From the NCBI GenBank assembly GCA_050247075.1, contig JBFWUW010000004.1, forward strand, positions 107,046 through 171,045: a stretch of 64,000 nucleotides of DNA. Reading direction: 5' to 3'. Positions 8,701-16,994 of the stretch are shown one piece after another; positions within the stretch are counted from its first letter, which is position 1, and every line of letters starts with the position of its first letter. This stretch comes from JBFWUW01 sp050247075. GTDB lineage: Bacteria; Planctomycetota; Planctomycetia; Pirellulales; JBFWUW01. A model generated the notes under the pieces. The model made no database searches. It saw only the letters and a program-made list of their open reading frames with translations, and was not told where the DNA came from. The position numbers and the translations under genes are program-made.

Positions 8701-9550
8701 CCGCCGCGCCCAGCGAGGTTGGTCGATCGGGCGATTGCAGCAATCGTGGCAGCCAGCTTTGAAATTCTTCCAGCGTGTCGCGGGCGGCCGCGAATTCCTT
8801 TTCCTCGGCCTGCAAATAGGCCAGCTTGACCATGACATGGGAGTTTTTCGGCTCCAACCGGGCTACCTCCCGCAGTGCTGGCAGGGCCTTCGCTTTAAGT
8901 TCTGGCCGATTCGATTGGTTCGCTAAGGTGTACAGGGCGTACCAGACCGCGGCGTTGTCGGGATCAATGGTGGCGGCCTCCGTCAGGGCGGCTTCGGCGG
9001 CGGCTTCCAGTTCGTCCAGGCGGTTGAATTCCACCACCCGCCGCGCCTCGGCCAGACGGGCCGCCAACAGGTACGAGACAGCGGAGCGCGGCTCGAGTCG
9101 CCGGTCGGCCTCTATGGCGGCTTCGATTGGCTCGACGGTCAATTTGCGACGTTCCTCCGTCTTGGAATCCTCATAACCAACGAGACGGGCCACGGCCAGA
9201 TTGCGGGCCACGCCGGCGTCGTTGGGCAGCATTTCGGCCAGCTCCACCAGCAGCGGTTCCGCCTCGCGCAGATTGTTGACGCCGCCATTCTCCAACATGG
9301 CCAGCGCCTGTGACTTAATCTCCAACAATCGCCGGCATTGATCGGGCGTCAAATTTGGCGGCGCGGGGCCTTTGTCGGGTGGCGGCTGGCCGTCGCCATT
9401 GGCCACGCGGCCGGGACCAGGAATGAAGTCAACGGGCCGTTGCAGCTTGAGAAAGGCCACCAACGCCGCTACCGCCAGCGTGCCGCCGGCCAGCACCAAG
9501 ATTAACGCCGCACGAGAACGCTTAGGCCCGCCTGTCAATTCCGTGGACAT
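5744..9550 (-). CDS. Membrane-anchored TPR / FG-GAP (VCBS) / ASPIC-UnbV protein, 1268 aa
   Basis: Start at ATG 9550 (MSTELTGGPKRSRAA). Order of parts: one membrane helix (about 12-33), TPR-like helical repeats (about 65-310), five calcium-type FG-GAP/VCBS motifs in a beta-propeller region (about 370-720, e.g. VDIDHDGDLDLALS, FDLDNDSYSDVVGW, ADMDADGDGDLVIA), an ASPIC/UnbV domain (about 725-800, NHWINLRVRG through HFGLG) and a further region of about 450 residues that begins YLYTWDGERFVFLTD and matches no family I recognise. The layout is CRTAC1-like with a TPR prefix. Likely exported with the bulk outside the cytoplasm, for binding or scaffolding. No catalytic residues are identified. Confidence 0.88.
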   Translation of the reverse strand: MSTELTGGPKRSRAALILVLAGGTLAVAALVAFLKLQRPVDFIPGPGRVANGDGQPPPDKGPAPPNLTPDQCRRLLEIKSQALAMLENGGVNNLREAEPLLVELAEMLPNDAGVARNLAVARLVGYEDSKTEERRKLTVEPIEAAIEADRRLEPRSAVSYLLAARLAEARRVVEFNRLDELEAAAEAALTEAATIDPDNAAVWYALYTLANQSNRPELKAKALPALREVARLEPKNSHVMVKLAYLQAEEKEFAAARDTLEEFQSWLPRLLQSPDRPTSLGAAEAVAQAEKSLQAEQWPQARNDVLKVSNLIVGDEWEASDRRRVVRHPLNYIVLDFASGLCPLEIAGGLDDEAPLANVTFRSSGEQDRIPLAGVVDLLTPDFDLDGRADIMALAGGRVEVFGRTEGGEAWQSLAAVETLPGMSGLLTADLDRDLVKTKDNGLCNQADMDVVAWGSGGVQVFRNEIAADTPSRQLTLVEQSEAFPALRNVLAATLVDIDHDGDLDLALSTADGLQIWANRGEALFYDITDRSALPPDEVRSTALVAVDFDRDLDLDLMLAGPNQPAGYLENLRHGVLRWQALPAGFSALNQGVTSLAAADLTGTASWDLLGGSGEQLVVVRTETLEPGQANARSPAIKLPAAAAKLAMFDLDNDSYSDVVGWAEGRLTVLGGTANGLQPISREPFDEVPTQVAACAVADMDADGDGDLVIASDSFIEVYDNDGGNKNHWINLRVRGEIDDKGTGRVNHYSIGSTAELKFGPWYREQMITGQVTHFGLGPIDKPDVLRVLWTNGVPQVIVHPQPDSEICEVHRLSSSCPYLYTWDGERFVFLTDTCWNAPLGLQHVEGVFAQPRAWEYLKIAGDKLLPRDGQYTIQLTEELWEATYFDSVKLIAVDHPADVQVFTNEKVGPPEISQFKIHTVSQPREPAAARDKHGRDVAEVLRRVDGDFFRGYDRLKMMGYVDEHYLELDLGDLQDPQAITLFLTGWLRPTDTSLNVAISQNPDWPRRRPPAIYTPDASGEWREVRPFMGFPGGKTKTIAVDLSGLFTPGDYRLRIVTNFELYWDQAFFTVDEPKAELRLAEMRPAAADLHFRGFSAVRDGHHHGPDSYDYGDVSTIPKFAPMRGNFTRYGDVAELLAADDDRLAVLGSGDEMTVSFDMPADDPPAGWKRDFLLYNNGWDKDAVLATAYGQQVEPLPFQAMHGYPFAGDEAFPDSPHYRGYLAQYQTRRQDHAAFWRLLRGAGDTRHWPTDEQNKMPSNCGQHVRPGT

Positions 9551-9804
9551 TGTGTCCGCTTGCTCCTGGATTCCATGGCTGCTTTTCGTGAACTGGCTAG
9601 TACGTTTGCCCGCCAAATCCTCTACAATTCTGGAGCAAAGCTACAAGGCCGACAAGCAATTGGCACCGCCGACCGGCTCACCGAAGTGATTCCTTACCTT
9701 GTAGAAATTGACCCAACGATTGAACGATTGGTGGTTCCTTGGATTTCAACGCCTTCTGGTCGGTGAAAGTTGGCATTGGCCCCGCCGCGTCGTGGCATTC
9801 TACC

Positions 9805-10395
9805 ATGACTTGCCTGGCTTTGGTGTTGCTCGTTGGCGGCTGCCAGAAAATGGCACCACCTGCCCTGCCGGCGGCCGTTTCGGGCCGTCCCGCCTTGGAG
9901 GAACAGATTGCCGCCGTGCGGTCGGGCGGCAGCACCAAAATCAAGATCGAGGGCGCGATTATCACCGATGACGATTTGCAACTGCTGGCCGATCTGGCTC
10001 CGTTGGAGTCGCTGGTTCTGCAAGTCCCCACGGAAATCAGCGATGCTGGGCTGGCCCACCTGGCCGGGCTGATGAATCTTAAGACATTGAATCTCAAGAA
10101 TTCCACCGTTACCGATGAAGGTCTGGCGGCGCTAGCCGGATTGCCTCGGCTGGAATTGTTACGGCTGGGCAGCTCGCAAGTTCGCGGTCCCGGCCTGCGG
10201 CACATCGCCGAGTTGGCCGAGTTAAGGCATTTGATCTTGCAAAAGGCGCCACTGGCCGACGCCGGCCTGGCGCATCTGCACGGCCTTGGCAAGTTGGAAT
10301 CGCTGTATGTCGAGGAGACGGAAACCACACCCGAGGGCCTGCGGGCCTTGCAGAAGGCGTTGCCCAACCTGTCGCACGTCCATCCGCATTATTGA
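9805..10395 (+). CDS. Leucine-rich-repeat lipoprotein
   Basis: About 196 residues. A short hydrophobic stretch ends in LVGGC, a lipobox, giving a lipid-anchored protein. The body has five or six 24-residue LRR units with the pattern LxxLxxLxLxxTxITDxGLxxL, such as LAPLESLVLQV, LMNLKTLNLKN, LPRLELLRLGS, LAELRHLILQK and LGKLESLYVEE, which is the bacterial RI-like class. The ATG at 9805 gives a very short signal peptide; in-frame GTG 9763 or TTG 9739 would add a charged n-region, and no clear Shine-Dalgarno distinguishes them. A protein-protein interaction role in the periplasm or outer membrane is inferred. Confidence 0.8.
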   Translation: MTCLALVLLVGGCQKMAPPALPAAVSGRPALEEQIAAVRSGGSTKIKIEGAIITDDDLQLLADLAPLESLVLQVPTEISDAGLAHLAGLMNLKTLNLKNSTVTDEGLAALAGLPRLELLRLGSSQVRGPGLRHIAELAELRHLILQKAPLADAGLAHLHGLGKLESLYVEETETTPEGLRALQKALPNLSHVHPHY

Positions 10396-10509
10396 GGTTT
10401 GCCGGCCAATCCGGCATCGGTCTCTGGCTTGCCCCCTTGGCGTCGGGTATTCTTGGGTGCGACCTCCCTGCCGCCATCACGCACAGAATAACTTTGAGGA
10501 GATATTTCC

Positions 10510-11568
10510 ATGTTCGCTTCGATGATATCCCGCAAGCTTTGGGTTGGATTGGCGTTGGCCGTGCTGGTGATTTCGGGCGGTTGGCTGCTGCGCGGCGGCG
10601 TGGGGCAAGACCTCTCGGCGGCTGGGCAGGCCTTTGTGGCGACGCTAACGCCGGAACAGAAAGCAATTGCCGTCAAGGCGTACGACGACCCGCTCCGCAT
10701 TGAATGGCACTTCATTCCCAAGCCTCTGCAAGACTTTCCGGAGCGCGAGGGCCTGCAAGTTAAACACATGAACGACCAGCAGCGCAAGGCCGCCCGCGTG
10801 CTGCTGCAAGCCGGCCTAAGCAATTTGGGTTATCAGAAGGCCGAGACCATCATGAGCCTGGAAGGCTTACTGCACGAACTGGAAAAATCCAAAGAGAATC
10901 CTCTGATCCGCGATCCGGAGCGTTACTACTACACGATTTTTGGCCAACCTTCTCCCAAGGGAACATGGGGCCTGAGCATCGAGGGGCATCACCTTTCGCT
11001 CAACTTTGTCGTCACCGATGGAGAAATCGCCGCCAGCACGCCGACGTTTTTTGGGGCCAACCCGGCCACGGTCAAGTCGGGCTTGGACTTTGGTCCCAAG
11101 CCAGGGACGCGCGTTTTAGCGCCCGAGGAAGAGGCCGGTTTTGCCTTATTGGCCTTGCTGACACCCGCGCAGAAGAAGACCGCGATGATCGACGAAAAGG
11201 CACCGGCCGATATACGGGCCGCTGGCGAACCGCAATCGCCGGCTACCGTGCCCGAGGGACTTTCGGCCGCCGAGATGAACGAGGAACAGGTCGCCGCATT
11301 GTGGGAACTGCTAGATGCCTATTGTTCCAACGTGCGGCAAGAGGTGGGAGAAGCGCGGCTCGACGCCATCACCGAGGCCGGCATCCAAAAAGTTCATTTT
11401 GCCTGGGCCGGTGCTAGCGAGCCTGGCATTGGCCATTACTATCGTGTGCAAGGGCCCACCTTCTGCATTGAGTTTGTGAATGTGCAGCCCGACGCCGAAG
11501 GCAACGTCGCGAACCATATCCATTCCGTGTGGCGCGACATGGGTCGAGATTTTGCCCTGGACCGCTAG
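10510..11568 (+). CDS. DUF3500 domain protein, signal-anchored
   Basis: 352 residues. A membrane or signal segment (about 8-28, LWVGLALAVLVISGGWLL) is followed by a DUF3500 domain: LTPEQKAIAVKAYDDPLRIEWHF near the N-terminus and the family core YYYTIFGQPSPKGTWG, GHHLSLNFV and TPTFFGANPA, then the helical tail with LTPAQKKTAMI. A strong GAGGAG lies 8 nt before the ATG. DUF3500 proteins are exported proteins of unknown function. First of three co-directional exported-protein genes, followed 141 bp later by the OmpH-like pair. Confidence 0.85.
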   Translation: MFASMISRKLWVGLALAVLVISGGWLLRGGVGQDLSAAGQAFVATLTPEQKAIAVKAYDDPLRIEWHFIPKPLQDFPEREGLQVKHMNDQQRKAARVLLQAGLSNLGYQKAETIMSLEGLLHELEKSKENPLIRDPERYYYTIFGQPSPKGTWGLSIEGHHLSLNFVVTDGEIAASTPTFFGANPATVKSGLDFGPKPGTRVLAPEEEAGFALLALLTPAQKKTAMIDEKAPADIRAAGEPQSPATVPEGLSAAEMNEEQVAALWELLDAYCSNVRQEVGEARLDAITEAGIQKVHFAWAGASEPGIGHYYRVQGPTFCIEFVNVQPDAEGNVANHIHSVWRDMGRDFALDR

Positions 11569-11709
11569 CAGCGCAGGCAGCCGCCGCAACTCGCATTCCC
11601 ACGGCAGCACATCTTGCGTTAGATTGGCCCCCCCGCGACGGTGAAATTCGTTGCGTCCTTGGAAGGACGCCGGCCCGCGCGCTACAGCCAATCACCAGGA
11701 GGATGTGCG

Positions 11710-12345
11710 ATGGATCGCCAGTCAAGATCGGCATGGCCGCTGATTGCCGTGGGACTAATCTGCACCGTATTGGGCTACTTGTTCGCGGTTCCCATGTCGC
11801 GGGCCAAAGAGTCCTCGCGCGGCCGCACGGCCGTGGCCGATGCCTTTCGGGCAGCCACCATCGACATGGCCCTGCTGTACAAGAGTGACCCCAAGTTCAT
11901 TCGCCAGCGCGAGGAGCTCACCGCCAGTATCCGCACCGCCGAGGACGCCGTGCGGGCCAAGGGGGCTTCGCTCGATAGCCGCAAGCGGCTGTTGCAAAAA
12001 ATGGCCCCAGGCAGCGACACGTTCAACCGGCTGAAGTCGGAGATCGAAATCGACACCGCGTTGCTGCAAACCTCGGTGCAAGAGCAGAAAAACGCCTTAT
12101 CCGCGCGCGAAGCCGACATCTATTGGCAGTGCCACCAGGAAATGTCGAAGGTGATCGAGGACTACTGCGAGCACCACGGCATTCAGATGGTCGTCCGCAC
12201 GACCAACGATCCGATCGATCCGGCTAACCCGCAATCGGTGATGCAAGGTTTGAACCGCCAGGTGGTGTACGATAAGGGGATCGACATTACCCAAGCCATC
12301 GTGGAACAGTTGAAGTCGCTGCCCGACCGCCAGCCAGCGGAGTAA
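11710..12345 (+). CDS. OmpH/Skp-like periplasmic protein, paralogue 1
   Basis: 211 residues from ATG 11710, placed by a perfect AGGAGGA at 11697-11703. An N-terminal membrane or signal helix (WPLIAVGLICTVLGYLFAV) precedes a long charged coiled coil (about 45-135) and a compact C-terminal part, MVVRTTNDPIDPANPQSV then NRQVVYDKGIDITQAIVEQL. Skp/OmpH chaperones have this hydrophobic-leader plus coiled-coil-tentacle plan. The neighbour at 12547 shares the same C-terminal signature, so the two arose by duplication. A role in holding outer-membrane proteins in the periplasm is inferred. Confidence 0.75.
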   Translation: MDRQSRSAWPLIAVGLICTVLGYLFAVPMSRAKESSRGRTAVADAFRAATIDMALLYKSDPKFIRQREELTASIRTAEDAVRAKGASLDSRKRLLQKMAPGSDTFNRLKSEIEIDTALLQTSVQEQKNALSAREADIYWQCHQEMSKVIEDYCEHHGIQMVVRTTNDPIDPANPQSVMQGLNRQVVYDKGIDITQAIVEQLKSLPDRQPAE

Positions 12346-12437
12346 GTACCGCGAATGGATTGCCGCTGACTCCCTGTCGCACTCCGTCGGGTCACCGCCT
12401 TGCGGAAGGCAAGATTTTGGTTCCAACCGATTGGTTA

Positions 12438-12504
12438 CCACTGGCGGCTTGCCCGCCAGTGGCGCTACAGCACACTGGTCCACTGGCGGACAAGCCGCCA
12501 TTGG
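12438..12504. repeat. Two adjacent homologous palindromes
   Basis: 12438-12462 is CCACTGGCGG then a 5-nt loop then CCGCCAGTGG. 12480-12504 is the same palindrome with one change (CCGCCATTGG). The pair lies between the two OmpH-like genes and could act as an RNA-stabilising or attenuating double hairpin. Confidence 0.75.
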
Positions 12505-12546
12505 CACCCCAATACTTGGCTTTGACCAAGTAGGAGAGGGCTGCAA

Positions 12547-13143
12547 ATGCCAAGACCGCCGCGATTTGCCTGGAGGAGGTGCATCGGCGGGTTGCTTTGT
12601 ACCTGTGCCTTTTTGCTAGCCGGCGGACAAAGCTCCAGGTGTGAAGAGGCAACGCCATTTCGCATCGCCACGCTGGATCTGGAACGGCTGTTCGAGGAAC
12701 ATCCGCTGCATCAGGCCTTAGTGGAACTTGTCGAGGAACAGGAGGAGTTCGCCAAACAGCAAGCCAAACGGCACCAACGGCGGCTGGCAGAGGCCCGGCA
12801 GCGGCTCCAAAAGGCCGAAAAGGGTTCACGGCAATACAAGCGGAGCGAATCAGAAATCAGCCGCTTGGAACTAAACGAAGAGCTAGGTGGCGGGCAAACC
12901 GCCATGCCTTTGGATGGCGATGCATTATTCGGACGGATTCTCGTGGAGATCCACCAGGCCACCGAACGCTACCGTCGCGAGCATGACATTAGCCTGGTTC
13001 TGCGGCGATCGAACGACCAGGTCAACGAAGCGGACGCCCCCGTGGTGTTTGGCATCTTGCAGCGGTTCGTGCTCTACGATCCAGGGCTCGATATTACCGA
13101 CGAGGTCCTGGGGGAACTCCAAAAATCCGCCGACCTGCCGTGA
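12547..13143 (+). CDS. OmpH/Skp-like periplasmic protein, paralogue 2
   Basis: 198 residues with a signal peptide (RRCIGGLLCTCAFLLAGGQ) and then FRIATLDLERLFEEHP, the usual OmpH entry strand. Next comes a highly charged coiled coil (about 65-115: EEFAKQQAKRHQRRLAEARQ) and the tail LVLRRSNDQVNEADAPVV then RFVLYDPGLDITDEVLGEL, which matches paralogue 1 position by position. GGAG is 8-10 nt before the ATG. Likely a periplasmic chaperone-type homotrimer subunit, by family analogy. Confidence 0.8.
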   Translation: MPRPPRFAWRRCIGGLLCTCAFLLAGGQSSRCEEATPFRIATLDLERLFEEHPLHQALVELVEEQEEFAKQQAKRHQRRLAEARQRLQKAEKGSRQYKRSESEISRLELNEELGGGQTAMPLDGDALFGRILVEIHQATERYRREHDISLVLRRSNDQVNEADAPVVFGILQRFVLYDPGLDITDEVLGELQKSADLP

Positions 13144-13158
13144 CGGACGACGCTGCCA

Positions 13159-13722
13159 CTAGGCCGCCCGGCGGCGTTCTCCCCGGGGATGGGCTAGCGC
13201 CTCGACCGCTTCCAGCGAGAGTTGCCGGAACACGGATGGGGCTTCCGGCTTAACGCCGGGCGTCTCCAAAAAGACGAGCGAACCCGCGTGCAGCATACGT
13301 GGCACGTAAAACCATGCCCGCTCCAGGGCTTCGCCGTGCTGGTCGGCCGAGACAATCAACATATCGGTTCCCAGCAGATTGTTGGCACCCCGCGATAGCG
13401 CCGCGAAGGGATCGCCGGGCAATAGCCGAATGCTGGCCCCCGTGGCACGCAGTTGGCGGTACGTCCCCTTGAGCGTGGTCGCGGGCCGTTCATGGGCCGC
13501 ACGCATCTCAAACAAGTCCACGCCGGTGTAGGCCACCGGGCCGATGCCCTCGCCCGCCTGGGCCATTTCGATCAGACGCACGGCGCGCCGAGTGTCGCCA
13601 ATACCCAGTTCCACGATTCGCCGCGCGCGGTGGCGGCGGACGGCGCGGTACAGCAACCGGTCTGGCTGGGGCCGCGATAGATACGACAGAAACAGTCGCT
13701 TGAGTCGGCCGGCTGCGGGCAC
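13159..13722 (-). CDS. SAM-methyltransferase-fold protein
   Basis: About 187 residues. Motif I of class I methyltransferases is visible as RIVELGIGDTRRAVRLIE (E.G.G.T), followed by an acidic strand-2 end (YTGVDLFEMR) and a later LIVSADQHG strand. The GTG at 13722 is chosen because GAGAGG sits 6 nt upstream; a longer frame from GTG 13773 lacks a ribosome-binding site. It ends 15 bp from the convergent OmpH-like gene. The substrate is unknown, and the protein could be a non-catalytic relative, since no substrate-binding motif is evident. Confidence 0.7.
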   Translation of the reverse strand: MPAAGRLKRLFLSYLSRPQPDRLLYRAVRRHRARRIVELGIGDTRRAVRLIEMAQAGEGIGPVAYTGVDLFEMRAAHERPATTLKGTYRQLRATGASIRLLPGDPFAALSRGANNLLGTDMLIVSADQHGEALERAWFYVPRMLHAGSLVFLETPGVKPEAPSVFRQLSLEAVEALAHPRGERRRAA

Positions 13723-13934
13723 GCTGCGCCTCTCGATTCCGTTCGAGATGATTGATGGGATTCCGTCCTGCACTCAACAGATTTCGACTGAATCGCGGCG
13801 GCAAATCGAGCAGAAATCTTGCAACCGTTAAGGTCGGCGCAGCCGGCCAAGTGCGGGCTATCGGCGTTGGAAACGCCTCCTACAATTTCGTGGAAACGAC
13901 AACGACAAATTGGCGAAAACGCCTGCCATACCGG

Positions 13935-14138
13935 TTACATAATCCCCACGGCGACATCCTCGTCGGTGTGGACAACTTGCAGCTCGCGCATGCGGGCGGC
14001 AATTACTTGCTCAAAATCGGCCCGCATGCCTGCCACCGATAGTTGCAGTGCTTGCAGCCGGCTTTCCATTTCTTGATTGTGGGCAATCAGCCGGCGGAGT
14101 TCGTCGGCGACTTTGTCTTTGGCGTCGATTTCATTCAT
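13935..14138 (-). CDS. Small coiled-coil hypothetical protein
   Basis: 67 residues from ATG 14138 (MNEIDAKDKVADELRRLIAH). The heptad-rich helix runs from about 5 to 55, with a centre QEMESRLQALQLSV. The longer frame upstream is low-complexity and overlaps the opposite-strand secretin-like gene, so only this part is called. It is too small to assign a function. Confidence 0.55.
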   Translation of the reverse strand: MNEIDAKDKVADELRRLIAHNQEMESRLQALQLSVAGMRADFEQVIAARMRELQVVHTDEDVAVGIM

Positions 14139-14283
14139 GGCAAGGTTGGCTCGTCTGTGCCGGTTATAGCGGTATTGCCAGCGGCGCGGTCGATATTCGT
14201 CGCCCACCGGACTGTCGTTTACCAAGAGTAGGTTACAAACGGTGCCAGCAAGCCCCCATTGAAGGCGTTTTCGTCCGTCGGCC

Positions 14284-14312
14284 TTGCCCCCGGCCGGCTG
14301 GCTTCCTATACT
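14284..14312 (+). promoter_or_regulatory. Candidate sigma70-type promoter for the secretin-like gene
   Basis: TTGCCC (14284-14289), 17-bp spacer, TATACT (14307-14312). The predicted start near 14319 gives a leader of about 70 nt before the ATG at 14389. Confidence 0.4.
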
Positions 14313-14388
14313 CCCGCCCCCCATAGGCCAGCGAATTTTGGATGGGTTGGCCGCCGTTGCCCGTATTCGGCCGGAAGGAATTGATGCC

Positions 14389-15720
14389 ATGTCTTTACGC
14401 ACGCTGATTGCTGTTGCTTGTATCGCCTGTCTGCCGTTGGCCGCTACGGCCCAAACAGCGGATATGCCCGACGCACCCTCGGCCAAGGCCAGCAACCATC
14501 GTTGGCGAGAAAGCACCCGCGGTGCCGACGACACTACGGGCACCGATACCACATCGCCGCGGGCGCGTATTCGGCGCGAAGTGGCCGATGCTTCCCCCGC
14601 TGAGGGAGCAACGGTTGGGCGGCGCTCGCGCACCAGCAGCCCCGCCACGCGCACGGTTGCCGCGGTCGATACCGCGGAGGCCGCCGCGCCCCGCACGCCA
14701 TTGGCCAAGGTGATCTCCGGCAAGGCCAGCCTTCCCGGCGGTGATGGCCAGGTCTGGCGGGAGTACGACATTTCGGGCTACACCGCGAGAATTTCCAACA
14801 CCAACCGTCCCGAGCAGGCCATCATCGACTGGATCTTGCGCGAGACCGGTTACGAAGCCTGGCACTCCGAGCCGGTCGGCCTGCTCACCGCCAACAAGAA
14901 CACGTTGATCTGCTACCACACGCCCCAAATGCAAGAAGTCGTCGGCGAGATCGTCGATCGGTACATCAATCCGGAGGTCGAGCAGCAAGCCTTTGCCCTG
15001 CGCGTGATCACCATCGACAACCCCAACTGGCGTGCCCATGCGCAGCGCGTCATGCAAGCCGTGCCGGTCGAAACCCAAGGGGTGCAAGCCTGGCTGATGC
15101 ACCAGGAGGACGCCGCGTTGCTGGTGGGCGAAATGCGCCGCCGCAACGACTTCCGCGAGCATAGCTCGCCCAACCTGATGGCCGCCAACGGCCAATCGAC
15201 GGTCGTCTCTTCCATGCAGTCGCGCAGCTACATTCGCGATGTGATGCTCAAGCCAAACGCCTGGCCCGGATACGAAAACGCCATGGCACAACTCGACGAG
15301 GGCTTTTCGCTGGAACTCAGCCCGCTATTGTCGCTGGATGGCCAAATGATCGATGCCATCCTCAAGTGCAATATCGACCAGGTGGAAAAAATGCACTCGA
15401 TCGTGGTCGATGTCCCCACGGCCAATGCGCCGCGGCAAAAGTCCAAGTTGGAAGTGCCGCAGATGAGCCATTGCCGCGTGGCGGAACGCTTTCGTTGGCC
15501 CGCCAACCAGGTGCTGTTGATTGGGCTGGGAGTGGTGGCTACACCGGTCCCCAGCGAAACCAAGGCCCTGGGCATTCCGCTGCCAAAGATGGTGGCCGGC
15601 CCAGCCCGGGCAAATCTGCTGGTGATGGTGGAATCGCGGGGCAAAGTCGCCATCCCTCCGCCAGCCACCGCCGCCAAGCCGGGCGAAGCCCCCACGCGCA
15701 CCTACAATGGGCGGTATTAG
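14389..15720 (+). CDS. Exported secretin-like (N-domain and secretin-fold fragment) protein
   Basis: 443 residues from ATG 14389, which has GGAAGGAA just upstream. The signal peptide ends LAATAQ. After a Ser/Thr/Arg-rich linker (about 25-100), an STN/N-domain-like segment occurs (WILRETGYEAWHSEPVGLLTANKNTLIC...VGEIVDRYI), then a region with the secretin-type pattern SSPNLMAANGQSTVVSSMQS. A canonical pore-forming gate and C-terminal amphipathic lip are not obvious. It is likely a periplasmic protein built from secretin modules; whether it forms a pore is open. No type II or IV pilus genes are nearby. Confidence 0.65.
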   Translation: MSLRTLIAVACIACLPLAATAQTADMPDAPSAKASNHRWRESTRGADDTTGTDTTSPRARIRREVADASPAEGATVGRRSRTSSPATRTVAAVDTAEAAAPRTPLAKVISGKASLPGGDGQVWREYDISGYTARISNTNRPEQAIIDWILRETGYEAWHSEPVGLLTANKNTLICYHTPQMQEVVGEIVDRYINPEVEQQAFALRVITIDNPNWRAHAQRVMQAVPVETQGVQAWLMHQEDAALLVGEMRRRNDFREHSSPNLMAANGQSTVVSSMQSRSYIRDVMLKPNAWPGYENAMAQLDEGFSLELSPLLSLDGQMIDAILKCNIDQVEKMHSIVVDVPTANAPRQKSKLEVPQMSHCRVAERFRWPANQVLLIGLGVVATPVPSETKALGIPLPKMVAGPARANLLVMVESRGKVAIPPPATAAKPGEAPTRTYNGRY

Positions 15721-15740
15721 TACGCCAACCAACCAAGCGT

Positions 15741-15929
15741 CTACCGCTCGTTGATTCCCCAGTTGTTCAGAATCACTTCTGCGCCGGGAGTCATTTCGCG
15801 TATTTTCTGGGCGATGGTCAGCTTATCGGATGCCGTGGCCTTGCCCAGCTTCTTGTGAAATTTTCCCAGCTTCTCCCGTCGCTTGCGGCGGCGCTTGATT
15901 TCCTTGGCTCGTTCGCTGATGCCACCCAC
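15741..15929 (-). CDS. DUF6800-type small basic protein
   Basis: 62 residues. The start is a GTG at 15929 with GGAG 6-8 nt upstream, which gives (V)GGISERAKEIKRRRKRRE. The pattern ER.KEIKRRRKRR.K through IAQKIREMTPGAEVI matches the planctomycete DUF6800 family as I recall it. The N-terminal half is strongly basic, so nucleic-acid or ribosome binding is conceivable, but no function is established. It converges on the secretin-like gene with a 20-bp gap. Confidence 0.7.
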   Translation of the reverse strand: MGGISERAKEIKRRRKRREKLGKFHKKLGKATASDKLTIAQKIREMTPGAEVILNNWGINER

Positions 15930-16129
15930 GTTGTGTTCTCCGCGCTGGTCCCGATGCTGATGGAAAATACCCTCGCGGCCAACCGCCAAGGGACCGTCCT
16001 TTTATCACGCTGGCTAGCGGTCGTCAATCGTAGCGTTGCTGGCGCGGCGTCGCGGGTGCCATTTCCGCCAGCCGTCAAATACGGTAGAACTGCCGGCAAC
16101 CCCAGGCTTGCCCAAGGGACTATCGCGAC

Positions 16130-16654
16130 ATGGATGCTGCCATTCGTTTACCCAGAGTATTGGGGATCGACCCCGGCTTGAATACCACCGGCTACGGTGT
16201 CTTGGAGGCCGCCGTGGGGGGGCCGCGGTTGTGTGAGGCGGGTGTGGTTCGCGGGACTGCCAAGACATCTCTCACTTCGCGCGTGCATGAAATCCACGCC
16301 GGAATCGTCGAAGTCATCGCCTCCCTGAAACCGTCGGCGGTGGCTTTGGAGGAACTGTACTCGCACTACGACCGCCCCCGCACGTCGATCTTGATGGGCC
16401 ATGCCCGCGGCGTGATTTGCCTGGCGGCTGCCCAGGCGGGCATTCCGGTGTTGCATTATAGCGCGACCCAGGTCAAAAAAATCCTTACGGGCAGCGGCCG
16501 CGCGCCGAAGCGCCAGATACAGCAGGCCGTGCAGCGCGAGCTGCGGCTGGCCGCTCTGCCGGAGCCGGCCGACGTGGCCGACGCCCTGGCGATCGCCCTG
16601 TGCCATTTCTACCGCCAGCCCGACTGGGTGCGGCTCTTCCGCCGACGGGCGTAA
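16130..16654 (+). CDS. ruvC: Holliday junction endonuclease RuvC
   Basis: 174 residues, normal length. It cleaves Holliday junctions during recombinational repair together with RuvAB. The four acidic catalytic residues are in place: Asp in VLGIDPGLNTTGYG, Glu in VALEELYSHYD, and two Asp in PADVADALAIALCH. The DNA-contact loop HARGVICLAAAQAGIPV and the TQVKKILTGSGRAPKRQIQ basic helix are typical. AAGGGA lies upstream of the ATG. ruvA and ruvB are not next to it in this window, which is common outside Proteobacteria. Confidence 0.97.
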   Translation: MDAAIRLPRVLGIDPGLNTTGYGVLEAAVGGPRLCEAGVVRGTAKTSLTSRVHEIHAGIVEVIASLKPSAVALEELYSHYDRPRTSILMGHARGVICLAAAQAGIPVLHYSATQVKKILTGSGRAPKRQIQQAVQRELRLAALPEPADVADALAIALCHFYRQPDWVRLFRRRA

Positions 16655-16994
16655 CTCGCTGCGCAACCATTCCGCGCAATGATCGAAGCACGGCATGATG
16701 CGGGGTCGGATTATCAACCAGTGTGCGGTTGCCCAGCGCGGACCGTCGAACTCGCCTCAAACAAACATGGCGGTAGCCATGTTGCTAGGCCATTGCTGGC
16801 AGCTAGCAATGCTGCCGCTACAACCCCCATGATCGACAAAATCCAAAAAAAGCTTTCCCACGGCACAATCGCCAGCCGACTTCTATAGAACGGCGCGCAC
16901 CGCGCTGTCGATCGTCAACACGGTCACCGACAGTTGGCGTGCCGCTCAACCAACGAATACACGGTGGACAGTCCCTAACGAGGAGGGGGAAATC
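16655..16994. other. Intergenic gap with paired hairpins
   Basis: 340 bp between ruvC and the BON gene. At 16768-16812 there are nested inverted repeats: CATGGCGGTAGCCATG is a hairpin, followed by CATTGCTGGCAGCTAGCAATG. Nothing coding is recognised. Confidence 0.55.
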
